Part shown: positions 1 to 9,150 of the stretch, in pieces
Numbering within the stretch: position 1 is the stretch's first letter
Layout: each line of letters begins with the position of its first letter
Assembly (NCBI RefSeq): GCF_022867865.1
Contig: NZ_JALIEC010000002.1
Span: forward strand, 62,001 to 126,000
From: Phaeobacter sp. J2-8
Lineage (GTDB): Bacteria > Pseudomonadota > Alphaproteobacteria > Rhodobacterales > Rhodobacteraceae
DNA: 64,000 bases
Reading direction: 5' to 3'
The notes under the pieces: model-generated
What the model was told of the DNA's origin: nothing
Seen by the model: only the letters and a program-made list of their open reading frames with translations
Database searches by the model: none
Position numbers and translations under genes: made by a program

Positions 1-460
1 GCATGCCCGGCCGCACCAATACGGAAAAGGAGCGCGGGCAAATCTCTGCGAACAGCGGCCCGTCGTACCCGTCGGGGATACGGTCGAATTCCGTGCCTTG
101 ATCGGTGATTGTACGGGTCAACAGATCGAGCCGCCCGGTCGAGCTTTTGGCATTGGCCACGGCCTGGACCCCGGCGGGCAGTGCCAGTGATTCCATCAAA
201 GGCACCACATATACCGCGCCTTTTTCCAGCACGGCGCCCTGGCTCAGATCAATGCGATGCATTTCGAATTCGCTCAGCCGGTCCGCCACGCTGCGGCCCT
301 TGCCGGTGAGAAAAGAAGCGCGCACACGATAGGCCACGGAGCCAAGCCGCAGGTCAAGACTGGCGGGTTGAATCTGGGCATCAATGATTTCTGGCGTGCC
401 TTGCAGGGCACCGCTGGAAATCAGATCGCGAATTTGCTGGCTGGCAAGAACACCGGTCAT
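1..460 (-). CDS. dcd: dCTP deaminase (2'-deoxycytidine 5'-triphosphate deaminase), partial
   Basis: Reading the minus strand from the ATG at 458-460 gives 153 residues with no stop before the window edge, so this is the N-terminal part of a gene that continues to the left. The residues contain QPASLDLRLG and a KSSTGRLDL stretch near residue 105, typical of the long two-repeat dCTP deaminase family (about 360 residues) found in alphaproteobacteria. The enzyme deaminates dCTP to dUTP in pyrimidine nucleotide metabolism. The call rests on motif recognition. The C-terminal half with the rest of the active site lies outside the window. It is transcribed in the same direction as the tRNA-Pro gene just upstream. 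Confidence 0.85.
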   Translation of the reverse strand, partial: MTGVLASQQIRDLISSGALQGTPEIIDAQIQPASLDLRLGSVAYRVRASFLTGKGRSVADRLSEFEMHRIDLSQGAVLEKGAVYVVPLMESLALPAGVQAVANAKSSTGRLDLLTRTITDQGTEFDRIPDGYDGPLFAEICPRSFSVLVRPGM

Positions 461-529
461 ACTGGCCCTCCGGGGCAGGGTTTCAGGTGACGCGCCACAC
501 AGAGGTGGTCATCTTGGGGGAGGAGTAAA

Positions 530-606
530 TGGTCGGGCTAGCAGGACTCGAACCTGCGACCTTCCGTCCCCCAGACGGACGCGCTACCAGGCTGCGCCAT
601 AGCCCG
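530..606 (-). tRNA. tRNA-Pro (anticodon GGG)
   Basis: The minus strand folds into a complete 77-nt cloverleaf. The acceptor stem is CGGGCTA/TAGCCCG with discriminator A and an encoded CCA end. The anticodon stem TCCGT/ACGGA encloses the loop CTGGGGG, so the anticodon is GGG (proline). The T arm is GCAGG-TTCGAAT-CCTGC. It lies between dcd and the MerR-like gene. Confidence 0.95.
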
Positions 607-767
607 ACTGGAGTGTCTTCTTACCGGTTTTGGGCGGGGGGGCAAGAGCAAACTTTGACGAATTTCGCGACACAGTCGATTGCGGAAAATAAACTTTGGA
701 AATTGCCCGTGGTTCCGCCCGTTTCCGGGCGGTTTCAGGTCAGATCTTGGCGAATTACTGTTTTGAA

Positions 768-2182
768 TCAGCGCGCGGCCTGGCTCATCCGGCGGTGATG
801 GGCACGCACCCGAATGATCAGGGTTTCCACCTGTTCCGCCGAGAGGCCCAGTTCGCGGGTCTTTGCATCGGTCAACAGGGTCAGAAGGCCGGGATCGGCG
901 TGAATGTCGTGATCCGAGGGGTCGGGCGGCGTGACGATATTTGCCGGCTTTGGACCATCCGCCGCGGTATCGGACGGAATGGTGTCGGCAGATGCGACTT
1001 CGGGTTCGGGGGTGACCTCTGGCTCGATGTCATCACCGTCACGTTCAGCGACGTCAGAGATGGGCTCTGGTTTCGCTGGCGGCGTAAGGGGGGCAGCACG
1101 GGCAGCACTGGGCCAGAATCGGCTTGCTCGGTGGCCTCGGAGGTGGGTTCGAAATCGGTCTCTAAATCGGCCTCAAGGTCGGCTTCGGCCAAAACCTCAG
1201 GTTCGTCAGGCGGAGCTTCAGAAGTGTGAGCTTCACCAGCGGGCAGAGCCTCTGCGGCGCTCTCTGATTCTGGAGCAGTGTCCTCTTCGGCCAGCCGTTC
1301 GGACAGCGGTTTCTGAACGAAATCCGGCAAATCATCAGCGGCCGCGTTTACAGTTGCAGGTTCAGATTCAGATTCTGGGGCAACCGGTTGATCAGGCTCC
1401 GAAAATTCGCTTTCCAAGGGGGCGGAAGCCGCCGAAGACGCGTCTGTTTGTGCGGTCTCTGGCTCCGGCTCAACCGCTTTCGGTTCATGATCAATTGGAT
1501 CACTTTCAACCGGCTCCTCGGTCGAAGACGCGTCTTCCTCTGCCACAAGCTGCGCCTCTGGCTCTGCAACCAAATCCTCCAGCGGCAGATCATCGGTTTG
1601 CTCTGCCGTGGCGGGTGGGCCTGAGGGAGCAAAAAAATTGTCCTGGTCTTCGTCATCGGTGTCGTCGAACAAATCGGCGATCGTCGCGTCCTGGCGACCA
1701 GAGGGGGCAGTTTGTTTTGTCGTCTCGACAGCCTGCTCCGGGGTCTCATCGACTGGCTGCGCCGTTTCGACAGCGGGCGCGTCGTCAGAGCCGCGTTCGG
1801 CAAATTCCAGCACCTGACCAGTGGTCGGCTCTGGCGGGGGCATTGGCGATGCAAGCGTGGCGTCGACGGTGACCGGCGGCTCGATAATCTTTGAGAGATC
1901 CTCGTCCAGCGGCGGCGACATCGCGGCGACATGTTTGATGCCCTGTTCGCGCAGGATTTTCTGCACGCCCTTGATGGTCATGCCATCGTCGTGCAACAGT
2001 TTCTTGATACCACCAATCAGGGTCATGTCGGCAGGGCGGTAATACCGCCGACCGCCGGCACGTTTTACCGGTTTGACCTGACTGAATTTGCTCTCCCAAA
2101 ACCGCAACACATGTGCGGGGGTGTTCAGCCAATCGGCAACTTCCGAAATGGTGCGAAATGCATCGGCGGATTTACTGGGCAT
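768..2182 (-). CDS. MerR-family transcriptional regulator with long acidic region (frameshifted)
   Basis: The N-terminal 75 residues, starting [18 protein letters not shown], form a MerR-type winged helix: a helix-turn-helix followed by the wing [11 protein letters not shown]. Residues about 130-370 are low complexity, rich in Glu, Asp, Pro and Ala. A conserved-looking C-terminal helix ([20 protein letters not shown]) ends the protein at the TGA at 768-770. The reading frame breaks at the G6 run at 1088-1093 (C6 on the coding strand). Adding one base there joins the frames into a 471-residue protein. The gene lies 14 bp downstream of ihfA in the usual Rhodobacterales order. The DNA target is unknown; the effector-binding half of classical MerR proteins is replaced by the acidic stretch. 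Confidence 0.8.
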
Positions 2183-2196
2183 CGCGCCGTGCCTAC

Positions 2197-2498
2197 CTAG
2201 GACCGGTTGCCAGCCGCAACGCGATCTTTCATCAGATGCGAGGGACGAAAGGTCAAAACCCGGCGGGGTTCGATTGGAACTTCCTGACCGGTCTTGGGGT
2301 TGCGGCCCACACGCGCCGCTTTTTCGCGCACAGAGAAGGTGCCGAAAGAGGAAATCTTGACCTGTTCGCCGGCAACCAGGGAATCCGACATGACGGTCAG
2401 AACCCGTTCCACAAGCTCCGCAATTCATTCCGCGAAAGACCGACTTCGCGAAACACCGCTTCGCTAAGGTCCATACGTGTCAGAGTCTTCTCGCCCAT
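2197..2498 (-). CDS. ihfA: integration host factor subunit alpha (frameshifted)
   Basis: Starting at ATG 2496-2498, the first 25 codons read [20 protein letters not shown] and onward, which is the IHF-alpha N-terminus. The frame then hits a premature stop. One frame over, the rest of IHF-alpha continues: [16 protein letters not shown], then [12 protein letters not shown] and PRRVLTF, ending at 2197. A single missing base near 2421-2431 explains the break and restores a 100-residue protein, the normal length. IHF is a DNA-bending heterodimer used in recombination, replication and sigma-54 promoters. The GRNPKTG beta-arm that enters the minor groove is intact. A sequencing error is likely because this is a conserved housekeeping gene. 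Confidence 0.9.
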
Positions 2499-2600
2499 CC
2501 GTTCCATCTCCTGATTTTGAGACAGCTTAGGCAGGTCAGCAATTCCGAGTCAACTAAAAGGACATTAGCAATGGGCGTAAAGCGATTGAAAATCCGGCAT

Positions 2601-3572
2601 TTACCAGCGCAGAACCACCGCGCCCCATGCCAAACCGCCGCCAATCGCCTCGGTCACGATCAGATCACCGGGTTTGATCTGGCCCCGTTGCACACCCACC
2701 GACAGCGCGAGGGGAATCGATGCAGCCGAGGTATTGCCGTGGTCCTGGACGGTCACAACCACCTTGTCCATCGACAGGCCCATCTTCTTGGCCGTGCCTT
2801 GGATGATGCGGATATTGGCCTGATGGGGCACGATCCAATCGACATCTTCGGCGGTAACACCGGCGCGGTCCATCGCGGTTGTTGCGGTTTGGGCCAGCTT
2901 TTCGATGGCGTGGCGGAACACCTCTTTGCCCTGCATGCGCAGATGGCCGGTGCTGTTGGTCGACACGCCGCCGTCCACATAAAGAATGTCTTTGTGGCGG
3001 CCGTCGGAATTCAGATCCGTTGACAGGATTCCACGGTCGTCCGCGGTGCCCTGGCCCTCTTGCGCCTCTAGTATCAGCGCGCCGGCCCCGTCGCCGAACA
3101 ACACACAGGTGCCCCGGTCGGTCCAATCCATGATCCGGCTGAAGGTTTCCGCGCCAATCACCAGCACGCGCCGTGCCTGACCCGACAGAACCAACGCATT
3201 GGCATTGGTCAGCGCATAGGCAAACCCGGCGCAAACCGCCTGAAGATCAAAGGCAAAGCCGCTGGTCATGCCAAGATTGGCCTGCACCATGGTGGCCGCC
3301 GATGGAAAGGTCAGATCGGCAGTAGAGGTCGCCAGAACAATAGCATCAATGTCATTGCCGGTCAGCCCGGCATTGGCCAGCGCCGCTTGCGCGGCCTTGG
3401 TTGCCAGATCGGATGTTGTTTCACCTTCGGCGGCGAAATGGCGACGTTCAATGCCAGAGCGCGACCGAATCCATTCATCAGAGGTGTCCAGCGTCGCTTC
3501 AAATTCAGCGTTTTCGACAATCTTTTCCGGCAGGTAGTGACCCACGCCAATAACCACAGCGCGTCGTGTCAT
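2601..3572 (-). CDS. fabH: 3-oxoacyl-ACP synthase III (KAS III)
   Basis: This 323-residue protein has the standard FabH length. It condenses acetyl-CoA with malonyl-ACP to start fatty acid synthesis in the cytoplasm. The catalytic triad is visible: Cys114 in QAVCAGF, His250 in VPHQANIRI and Asn280 in DHGNTSAAS. The C-terminal glycine-rich strand GGGLAWGAVVLRW is also typical. Its ATG overlaps the plsX stop codon in an ATGA arrangement (3569-3572), which implies translational coupling. The usual lipid pairing plsX-fabH supports the call. Confidence 0.97.
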   Translation of the reverse strand: MTRRAVVIGVGHYLPEKIVENAEFEATLDTSDEWIRSRSGIERRHFAAEGETTSDLATKAAQAALANAGLTGNDIDAIVLATSTADLTFPSAATMVQANLGMTSGFAFDLQAVCAGFAYALTNANALVLSGQARRVLVIGAETFSRIMDWTDRGTCVLFGDGAGALILEAQEGQGTADDRGILSTDLNSDGRHKDILYVDGGVSTNSTGHLRMQGKEVFRHAIEKLAQTATTAMDRAGVTAEDVDWIVPHQANIRIIQGTAKKMGLSMDKVVVTVQDHGNTSAASIPLALSVGVQRGQIKPGDLIVTEAIGGGLAWGAVVLRW

Positions 3573-4771
3573 GTATCGCCTCCGGGGATCTTACGATTGC
3601 CCAATTTTGAATTTGTGTTGATGTCGGTTTCGGCCTTGTCCGACGCTTTGTCAGACGGACCGTCGTTGGTCTTGGTGGCGTTTTTGTCCGCGACCAGGGC
3701 CGCCGCCGCTATGCGCGCGGCCACACGTTCGGAAAACCCGGTGCGGGCCAGTTGGAACGCCAGCTTGACCGCCGCGCTGACCGCCATCGCATCCGCAGAG
3801 CCATGCGATTTCACCACGGTGCCGTTCAGGCCCAGGAACACGCCGCCATTCACCCGCCGCGGATCAATCCGCTTTTGCAGACGTTTGAGCGAGGGCAGGG
3901 CAAGCAGCGCCGCCAAGCGCGACAATGGCGTGTATTTGAACGCCTCGCGCAGAAGTTCGCCAATCAGACTGGCGGTGCCTTCGCCGGTTTTCAGCGCGAT
4001 ATTGCCGGTAAAGCCGTCGGTGACAATCACATCTGCCCGACTGCCCGGAATATCGCCGCCTTCGACAAAACCGACAAATTCAAACCGGGCGTCATGGGCA
4101 TGGGCGCGGATCAGATCATGCGCCTCTTTCAGCTCTTGCCGACCTTTGTGTTCTTCGGTGCCAACGTTCAAAAGGCCGACCCGTGGCGGATCGACCTCCA
4201 GCCCGTTGCGGGCATAAGACGCGCCCATCAGGGCGTATTGCAGCAAATCATGCGCGTCGGCACGAACATCGGCGCCCACATCCAGCATCACGTTGAACCC
4301 CTGCGGGTTCCGTGACGGCCAGAGCACGCCAATCGCCGGACGGTTGACGCCCGGGATCTTGCGCAGACGCACCATGGCCAACGCCATCAAGGCGCCGGTA
4401 TTGCCACAGGATACTGCAACGGTGGCATCGCCTGCGCGCACGGCCTCTAGTGCCGACCACATTGACGTGCCTTGACCCCGGCGCATGACCTGGCTTGGCT
4501 TGTCGTGCATCGACACAACGCCCTGGGCATCACGAATCTCGCATCGACCGCGCAGATATTTGCGTCGCTCAACCAAAGGCCGCAACTGTTCCTCTGGCCC
4601 ATGCAGGATGAAGGACAGTTCCGGGTTCTTCTTTGCAGAGCGCTCGATACCCGCGACGACAGGGCCGGGACCACTGTCCCCGCCCATCGCATCGATCGAC
4701 AACACAATTGTGTTGTCAGAGCCCGTTTGGGCCCCGGTCGCTGCCGCTGTCTGATTGTGGGGCGCGGTCAT
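3569..4771 (-). CDS. plsX: phosphate acyltransferase PlsX
   Basis: PlsX converts acyl-ACP to acyl-phosphate, the first step of the PlsX/PlsY phospholipid route, at the inner face of the membrane. The 400-residue protein has the family start ..IVLSIDAMGGDSGP at residues 22-36, then SCGNTGALMALA near 120 and DVIVTDGFTGNIALK near 245. The start at 4771 is chosen because the family motif begins soon after it; the frame stays open further upstream, but that part overlaps rpmF in another frame. About 18 N-terminal residues and a polar Lys/Asp-rich tail after residue 370 are extra to the core. It lies 23 bp after rpmF and is coupled to fabH. Confidence 0.96.
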   Translation of the reverse strand: MTAPHNQTAAATGAQTGSDNTIVLSIDAMGGDSGPGPVVAGIERSAKKNPELSFILHGPEEQLRPLVERRKYLRGRCEIRDAQGVVSMHDKPSQVMRRGQGTSMWSALEAVRAGDATVAVSCGNTGALMALAMVRLRKIPGVNRPAIGVLWPSRNPQGFNVMLDVGADVRADAHDLLQYALMGASYARNGLEVDPPRVGLLNVGTEEHKGRQELKEAHDLIRAHAHDARFEFVGFVEGGDIPGSRADVIVTDGFTGNIALKTGEGTASLIGELLREAFKYTPLSRLAALLALPSLKRLQKRIDPRRVNGGVFLGLNGTVVKSHGSADAMAVSAAVKLAFQLARTGFSERVAARIAAAALVADKNATKTNDGPSDKASDKAETDINTNSKLGNRKIPGGDT

Positions 4772-4794
4772 GACGGGACCTTGCTTGCGAAAGC

Positions 4795-5001
4795 TCAGGC
4801 TGCGTCTTCGTCCAGCTCGATCTCGTCGGCGATCGCCACAACTTCGCGTTCTGCGTAGTGGCCGCAGGACGGGCAGACGTGGTGCGGGCGCTTCAGCTCT
4901 CCGCAGTTGTCGCATTCATTTGGATTTGCAGCGACCAGGGCATCGTGCGCACGACGGTTGTTGCGGCGCGATTTGGACACTTTATTCTGCTGAACAGCCA
5001 T
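4795..5001 (-). CDS. rpmF: 50S ribosomal protein L32
   Basis: The protein has 68 residues and begins [20 protein letters not shown], the L32 signature. A zinc-ribbon follows with two CxxC pairs (CDNCG and CPSCG). It is a component of the large ribosomal subunit. The C-terminus is acidic (EIELDEDAA), as in alphaproteobacterial L32. It is located directly upstream of plsX, a very common arrangement. Confidence 0.97.
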   Translation of the reverse strand: MAVQQNKVSKSRRNNRRAHDALVAANPNECDNCGELKRPHHVCPSCGHYAEREVVAIADEIELDEDAA

Positions 5002-5168
5002 GGCTCAATCTCTAGTCTTGTCTATGGGGCGCAAAGGCGCGCCCGCGGTTTCGGGTGGTTCCGGGCAGATACGCGCACATGAGTGGTATATACAACCCCA
5101 AATCTCTCAGAGGGCGCGAAAATACGAATTTCATGCCCCGTTGCAAGCGATTCCTTTGAAAGGACAGG

Positions 5169-5738
5169 TTAGCTGTCTTCCTCTTGGGCGCCCAATTGTT
5201 TCTTCAGGGCGGCAAGACCGGCAAAGGGTTTGGTGTCTTCGTCGCGCATCGCCTGTTTGCCGGGTTCGGTGATATTGGTTTCCCCCAGGGGCGGGGCATC
5301 GGGCGCGCGGGGGTAATCCGGGATCGCCAGCGCCAGCGCCTCGATCATGGCATCCCAAAGGCTGATGGTGGTGCCAAGCTCCTCTGAGGTGACATCTTCG
5401 GGCATTTCGGTTTCCGCACCCAATTCTTCGACATCGTGCCAATTGGCAATGAAACGCCGCTCTACTTCGGTATCCAGCCGCGTTGTGACCGGGTCCAGCG
5501 TCTGAACGCAGGGTTGGATCACCGTCGCCCCCAATTTGGCATGAAGCACAAAATCGCGTTTGCCCGCGCCTTTGACCTCGCCGGAAAAGCGCAGTTTGCG
5601 CAGACTGCTGACCCCAAGCTCTGTGGCCAGGAGACGGCGCTCCGGCTCTGTGGGGGTGATTTCGAACCGATGAGCACGGTTCTGTGGCAAAGATGCGACG
5701 AGCAACATATGCGGCGAATTTTCGTTGTGATGAGCCAT
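5169..5738 (-). CDS. DUF177/YceD-family protein
   Basis: The 189-residue protein belongs to the YceD/DUF177 family, which is usually encoded just before rpmF. This is the case here, with 167 bp between the genes. The conserved parts are LRFSGEVKGAGKRDFVL near residue 48 and a central region with Cys (ATVIQPCVQTL) followed by acidic segments. The start at 5738 (MAHHNENSPH) is chosen because the frame upstream of it is the antisense of bamE. In other bacteria the family is linked to 23S rRNA accumulation; here the function is inferred only from family and synteny. The gene is divergent from bamE. Confidence 0.85.
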   Translation of the reverse strand: MAHHNENSPHMLLVASLPQNRAHRFEITPTEPERRLLATELGVSSLRKLRFSGEVKGAGKRDFVLHAKLGATVIQPCVQTLDPVTTRLDTEVERRFIANWHDVEELGAETEMPEDVTSEELGTTISLWDAMIEALALAIPDYPRAPDAPPLGETNITEPGKQAMRDEDTKPFAGLAALKKQLGAQEEDS

Positions 5739-5825
5739 AACCGGAAACGCATCCTTTCTTGAACCACGGGCCAACCTTCTGTAAGCGGGATAAAAGTCAG
5801 CCGAGAGCAAAGCAAGAGGGCAAGA

Positions 5826-6284
5826 ATGACAGGCAAAATGAAAAGCAGGCGTATCTTCCTTGCTTTGACCTGTGCCGCAGCGCTTTCGGCATGTGTGGCA
5901 CAATTCCGCAACCACGGCTATTTGCCGACCGATGACGAGCTCGCCAATGTGATTGTGGGCGTCGACAGCCGTGACAGCGTGGCCGAATCCATCGGCCTGC
6001 CGGGCACCAGCGGCGTTTTGAATGCCGGCAATTATTATTATATCGGCAGCCGGGTGCGGCACTATGGTGCGCGTGCGCCGCAAATCATCGAACGCCAGAT
6101 CGTTGCGGTGGAATTTGATTCCGCCGGCGTGGTGAGCAATATTTCGCGGTACGGGCTGGAAGATGGCCGTGTCGTGACCCTGACGCGCCGGGTGACCAAA
6201 TCCGGCGATGGCGATATCGGCTTTGTGCGCCAGCTGTTTGGCAATATCGGTGGGCTGAACCTGGGTCAGATCGGCGGCGGCTGA
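5826..6284 (+). CDS. bamE: outer membrane protein assembly factor BamE (lipoprotein)
   Basis: This is a 152-residue (or 148 from the Met at 5838) lipoprotein. Its signal peptide ends in the lipobox LSAC, so it would be acylated at Cys23 and sorted to the outer membrane. The mature part has the SmpA/OmlA fold signature with VGVDSRDSVAESIGLPGTSG and YYYIGSRVRHYG. BamE is an accessory lipoprotein of the BAM complex that inserts beta-barrel proteins. It is divergent from the DUF177 gene, an order often seen in Rhodobacterales. Confidence 0.9.
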   Translation: MTGKMKSRRIFLALTCAAALSACVAQFRNHGYLPTDDELANVIVGVDSRDSVAESIGLPGTSGVLNAGNYYYIGSRVRHYGARAPQIIERQIVAVEFDSAGVVSNISRYGLEDGRVVTLTRRVTKSGDGDIGFVRQLFGNIGGLNLGQIGGG

Positions 6285-6478
6285 CACAACCCTACGGTCA
6301 AATTGCGGTCCTGGATACCTTCGTGTGCGCGGCCGCGCCCCGAAATGGGGTGTGTTTTCCCTGTGCAACACGTGACGTTACGTTCTGTACCCGTTTGAGC
6401 CGGGGTCATCGCATCGTCACACTTGTCTGACAGCAGTCGCGCCAACATAGTCAAGTGATCCGGCTGAGGGCGATTCCG

Positions 6479-7210
6479 ATGAAGGTACTGAACAGACCGC
6501 GTTATCAATCGCGCATTGCCGCGAGCCCGGCTGATGTAGAATCGGCCCAGGCGCTGCGCCATTTGGCGTTTCGCGGTGTGCCGGGGCTGGACGCGGATGA
6601 TTATGACGCGATCTGTAGCCATATTCTGGTCGAGGATCAGCGCGATGGCCGGTTGGTCTGCTGTTTTCGCATTTTGCCGCTGACCGGCGGCTGTGACATC
6701 GCGAAATCCTATTCCGCGCAATATTACGAATTATCCGCACTGGCAGAATATCAGGGCCGCATGGTCGAGATGGGCCGTTTCTGTGTCCACCCAGAGGTGC
6801 GCGATGCGGATGTGCTGCGTGTGGCCTGGGGCGCGATGACCGGCTATGTCGATGACAATGCAGTGGAATTGCTGTTTGGCTGCGCATCGTTTCAGGGCAC
6901 CGAGGCGCGGGACTATTATGATGCCTTTGCCATGTTGAAGGAACGCCACCTGGGCCCGAAACGCTGGCTGCCCAAGGTCAAGGCGCCGAATGTGTTTCGG
7001 TTTGCCGCCCGTCTGCGGCGCAAGCCCGACATGAAGCTGGCGATGCGGCGGATGCCGCCGCTGCTGCGCACCTATCTGATGATGGGGGGCTGGGTCAGTG
7101 ATCATGCGGTGGTCGACCGGCAGATGAACACCCTGCATGTCTTCACCGGGGTCGAAATCGGGCTGATTCCACCGGCGCGCAAGAAATTGCTGCGGGCGGT
7201 GGCGCAATAG
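6479..7210 (+). CDS. OlsB-like L-ornithine N-acyltransferase (GNAT fold)
   Basis: The 243-residue protein matches the acyl-ACP-dependent acyltransferase family with a GNAT-like fold (PF13444) that includes ornithine lipid enzyme OlsB. Recognisable parts are LRHLAFRG near residue 25, VEMGRFCVHPEVRD near 100 and LFGCASFQGTEARDYYDAF near 135. OlsB makes lyso-ornithine lipid from ornithine and 3-hydroxyacyl-ACP at the inner membrane. No olsA-type acyltransferase is next to it. The Met at 6479 is preferred over an upstream in-frame start at 6455 because the homologous region begins there. The exact substrate (ornithine or another amino acid) is inferred. Confidence 0.75.
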   Translation: MKVLNRPRYQSRIAASPADVESAQALRHLAFRGVPGLDADDYDAICSHILVEDQRDGRLVCCFRILPLTGGCDIAKSYSAQYYELSALAEYQGRMVEMGRFCVHPEVRDADVLRVAWGAMTGYVDDNAVELLFGCASFQGTEARDYYDAFAMLKERHLGPKRWLPKVKAPNVFRFAARLRRKPDMKLAMRRMPPLLRTYLMMGGWVSDHAVVDRQMNTLHVFTGVEIGLIPPARKKLLRAVAQ

Positions 7211-7223
7211 TTCAGGGTGCAGA

Positions 7224-7272
7224 GAGGGGGCCAGCCCCCTCAAACCCCCGGGATATTTCGGGTCAGATGAAA
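7224..7272. repeat. GC-rich hairpin plus conserved tail, Rhodobacteraceae-type intergenic element
   Basis: Just after the acyltransferase stop, GAGGGGG (7224-7230) and CCCCCTC (7235-7241) form a 7-bp stem with a CCAG loop. They are followed by CCCCCGGGATATTT and GGTCAGATGAA. I recall similar GGGGGC..GCCCCC..GGATATTT..AGATGAA strings at the 3' ends of many Rhodobacterales genes. It may act as a terminator or a mobile palindromic element. There is one copy in this window. Confidence 0.5.
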
Positions 7273-7338
7273 CAAGGAGCGGGCCGTTGGATGCGCGCGC
7301 CACTTGACCTTCCTTCTGTGCCTGTCTAGCTGCGCAGC

Positions 7339-9144
7339 ATGGCACAGATACCTCTTTTACAACTCTCCGATATTTCCCTGACCTTTGGCGGCGATCCGGT
7401 GTTCGACACGCTGGACCTTGTGGTGCAGGAACGCGACCGTGTGGCGCTTGTCGGGCGCAATGGGTCGGGCAAATCGACCCTGATGAAGGTCATGGCCGGG
7501 CTGGTTGAGCCGGACCGTGGCACGCGGGTTGTGCCGCCGGGCGTTTCGGTCGGCTATATGGAACAGGAGCCGGATTTGTCGGGGTTTGCCACGCTGGGCG
7601 ATTTCGCCACCAGCGCGCTGGACCCTGGTGAGTTGTACAAGGTGGAACGCGCGGGCGAGGGTTTGAAATTTGATCCTGCGCGCCCGGTCGAGACCGCCAG
7701 CGGCGGGGAACGGCGGCGCGCGGCACTGGCCAAATTGATGGCGGAAGCGCCGGATTTGATGCTGCTGGACGAGCCGACAAACCATCTTGATATCGAGGCG
7801 ATCCGTTGGCTTGAGGGCGAGTTGAAGACCACGCGCCGCGCCTTTGTCTTGATTTCGCACGATCGGGCCTTTTTGAATGAACTTACGCGTGCAACCCTTT
7901 GGATTGACCGCGGAATGTCGCGGCGTCAGGAAAAGGGTTTCAGCGATTTCGAGGCCTGGCGCGACAAGATCTGGGAAGAAGAGGATCAAGCGCGTCACAA
8001 GTTGAACCGCAAGATCAAATCCGAGGCCCGCTGGGCCGTCGAAGGCATCAGCGCGCGGCGCAAGCGCAACATGGGTCGGGTGCGGGCGTTGGGGGAATTG
8101 CGGGCCGAACGATCCGGCCAGATCAAACGCCAGGGCACAGCCGCCATGGCGTTGGAGGCGGGGCCGAAATCCGGCCGCAAGGTGGTGGAAGCGACCGATA
8201 TTTCAAAGGTTTATGGTGACAAAGTCATCTGCCAGGACTTTTCCTTGCGTATTCAGCGCGGCGATCGGGTGGCCTTTGTCGGGCCCAATGGCGTGGGCAA
8301 AACCACCCTGTTGAAGATGCTGATGGGCGAGGAACAGCCGGATCAGGGCACGATTTCCCTGGGCACCAATCTGTTGCCTGCGGTGTTCGATCAGGCACGG
8401 GCGCGATTGGATCTCGAGGCGACGCTCTGGGACAATCTGACCGGTGATCCTGAAATGCGGGTGTCGGGCAAGGCGGATCAGATCATGGTGCGCGGCCAGC
8501 CGAAACATGTGGTTGGCTACCTGAAGGAATTTCTGTTTGACGAACGTCAGGCCCGTGCGCCGATCCGATCCTTGTCGGGCGGGGAACGGGCGCGGTTGCT
8601 GTTGGCCAAGCTTATGGCGCGGGAAAGCAATCTGCTGGTGTTGGATGAACCGACCAACGATCTGGATGTGGAAACGCTTGATCTGTTGCAGGATTTGTTG
8701 GCGGACTATGACGGCACGGTGCTGTTGGTCAGCCACGACCGGGACTTCCTGGATCGGGTGGCGGCGACCACAATCGCGATGGAGGGCGATGGGCGCGTTG
8801 TGGCCTATGCCGGCGGGTGGAGCGATTACCAAAGCCAGCGACAGCCCGTAGAAACACCGGAAAAAGACGTTGCGACATCGGCGTCGAAACCGAAGGCGAA
8901 ACAGGAAAAAGCCACGCAATCCGGTCTGAGCTTTACCGAGAAACATCGGTTGGAGGCTTTGCCCGGAGTGATTGAGCGGTTGGAGGCTGAGATCGGCAAG
9001 TTGGAACAGCTTTTGGCCGATCCCGCGCTGTTCACCCGTGAGCCGGTGAAATTCAAGAAAGCGACCGAAGCCTTGGTCGAGCGTCAGACAAAACTGGCCG
9101 CTGCAGAAGAAGATTGGTTGACGCTGGAGGAAAAAGCCGGGTAA
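7339..9144 (+). CDS. ABC-F family ATPase (Uup-like)
   Basis: The 601-residue soluble protein has two ABC ATPase domains and no membrane segment. Domain 1 has Walker A GRNGSGKST near residue 35, signature SGGERRR and Walker B LLDEPTNHLD. Domain 2 has Walker A GPNGVGKTT near 315, signature LSGGERAR and LVLDEPTNDLD. The linker between them is Arg/Lys-rich and helical, as in ABC-F proteins that act on ribosomes. Residues 535-600 form a C-terminal coiled coil typical of Uup, which is linked to DNA-junction binding and transposon excision. It stands alone, with the AbrB-like gene converging on it 6 bp downstream. Confidence 0.92.
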   Translation: MAQIPLLQLSDISLTFGGDPVFDTLDLVVQERDRVALVGRNGSGKSTLMKVMAGLVEPDRGTRVVPPGVSVGYMEQEPDLSGFATLGDFATSALDPGELYKVERAGEGLKFDPARPVETASGGERRRAALAKLMAEAPDLMLLDEPTNHLDIEAIRWLEGELKTTRRAFVLISHDRAFLNELTRATLWIDRGMSRRQEKGFSDFEAWRDKIWEEEDQARHKLNRKIKSEARWAVEGISARRKRNMGRVRALGELRAERSGQIKRQGTAAMALEAGPKSGRKVVEATDISKVYGDKVICQDFSLRIQRGDRVAFVGPNGVGKTTLLKMLMGEEQPDQGTISLGTNLLPAVFDQARARLDLEATLWDNLTGDPEMRVSGKADQIMVRGQPKHVVGYLKEFLFDERQARAPIRSLSGGERARLLLAKLMARESNLLVLDEPTNDLDVETLDLLQDLLADYDGTVLLVSHDRDFLDRVAATTIAMEGDGRVVAYAGGWSDYQSQRQPVETPEKDVATSASKPKAKQEKATQSGLSFTEKHRLEALPGVIERLEAEIGKLEQLLADPALFTREPVKFKKATEALVERQTKLAAAEEDWLTLEEKAG

Positions 9145-9150
9145 AGGCCG

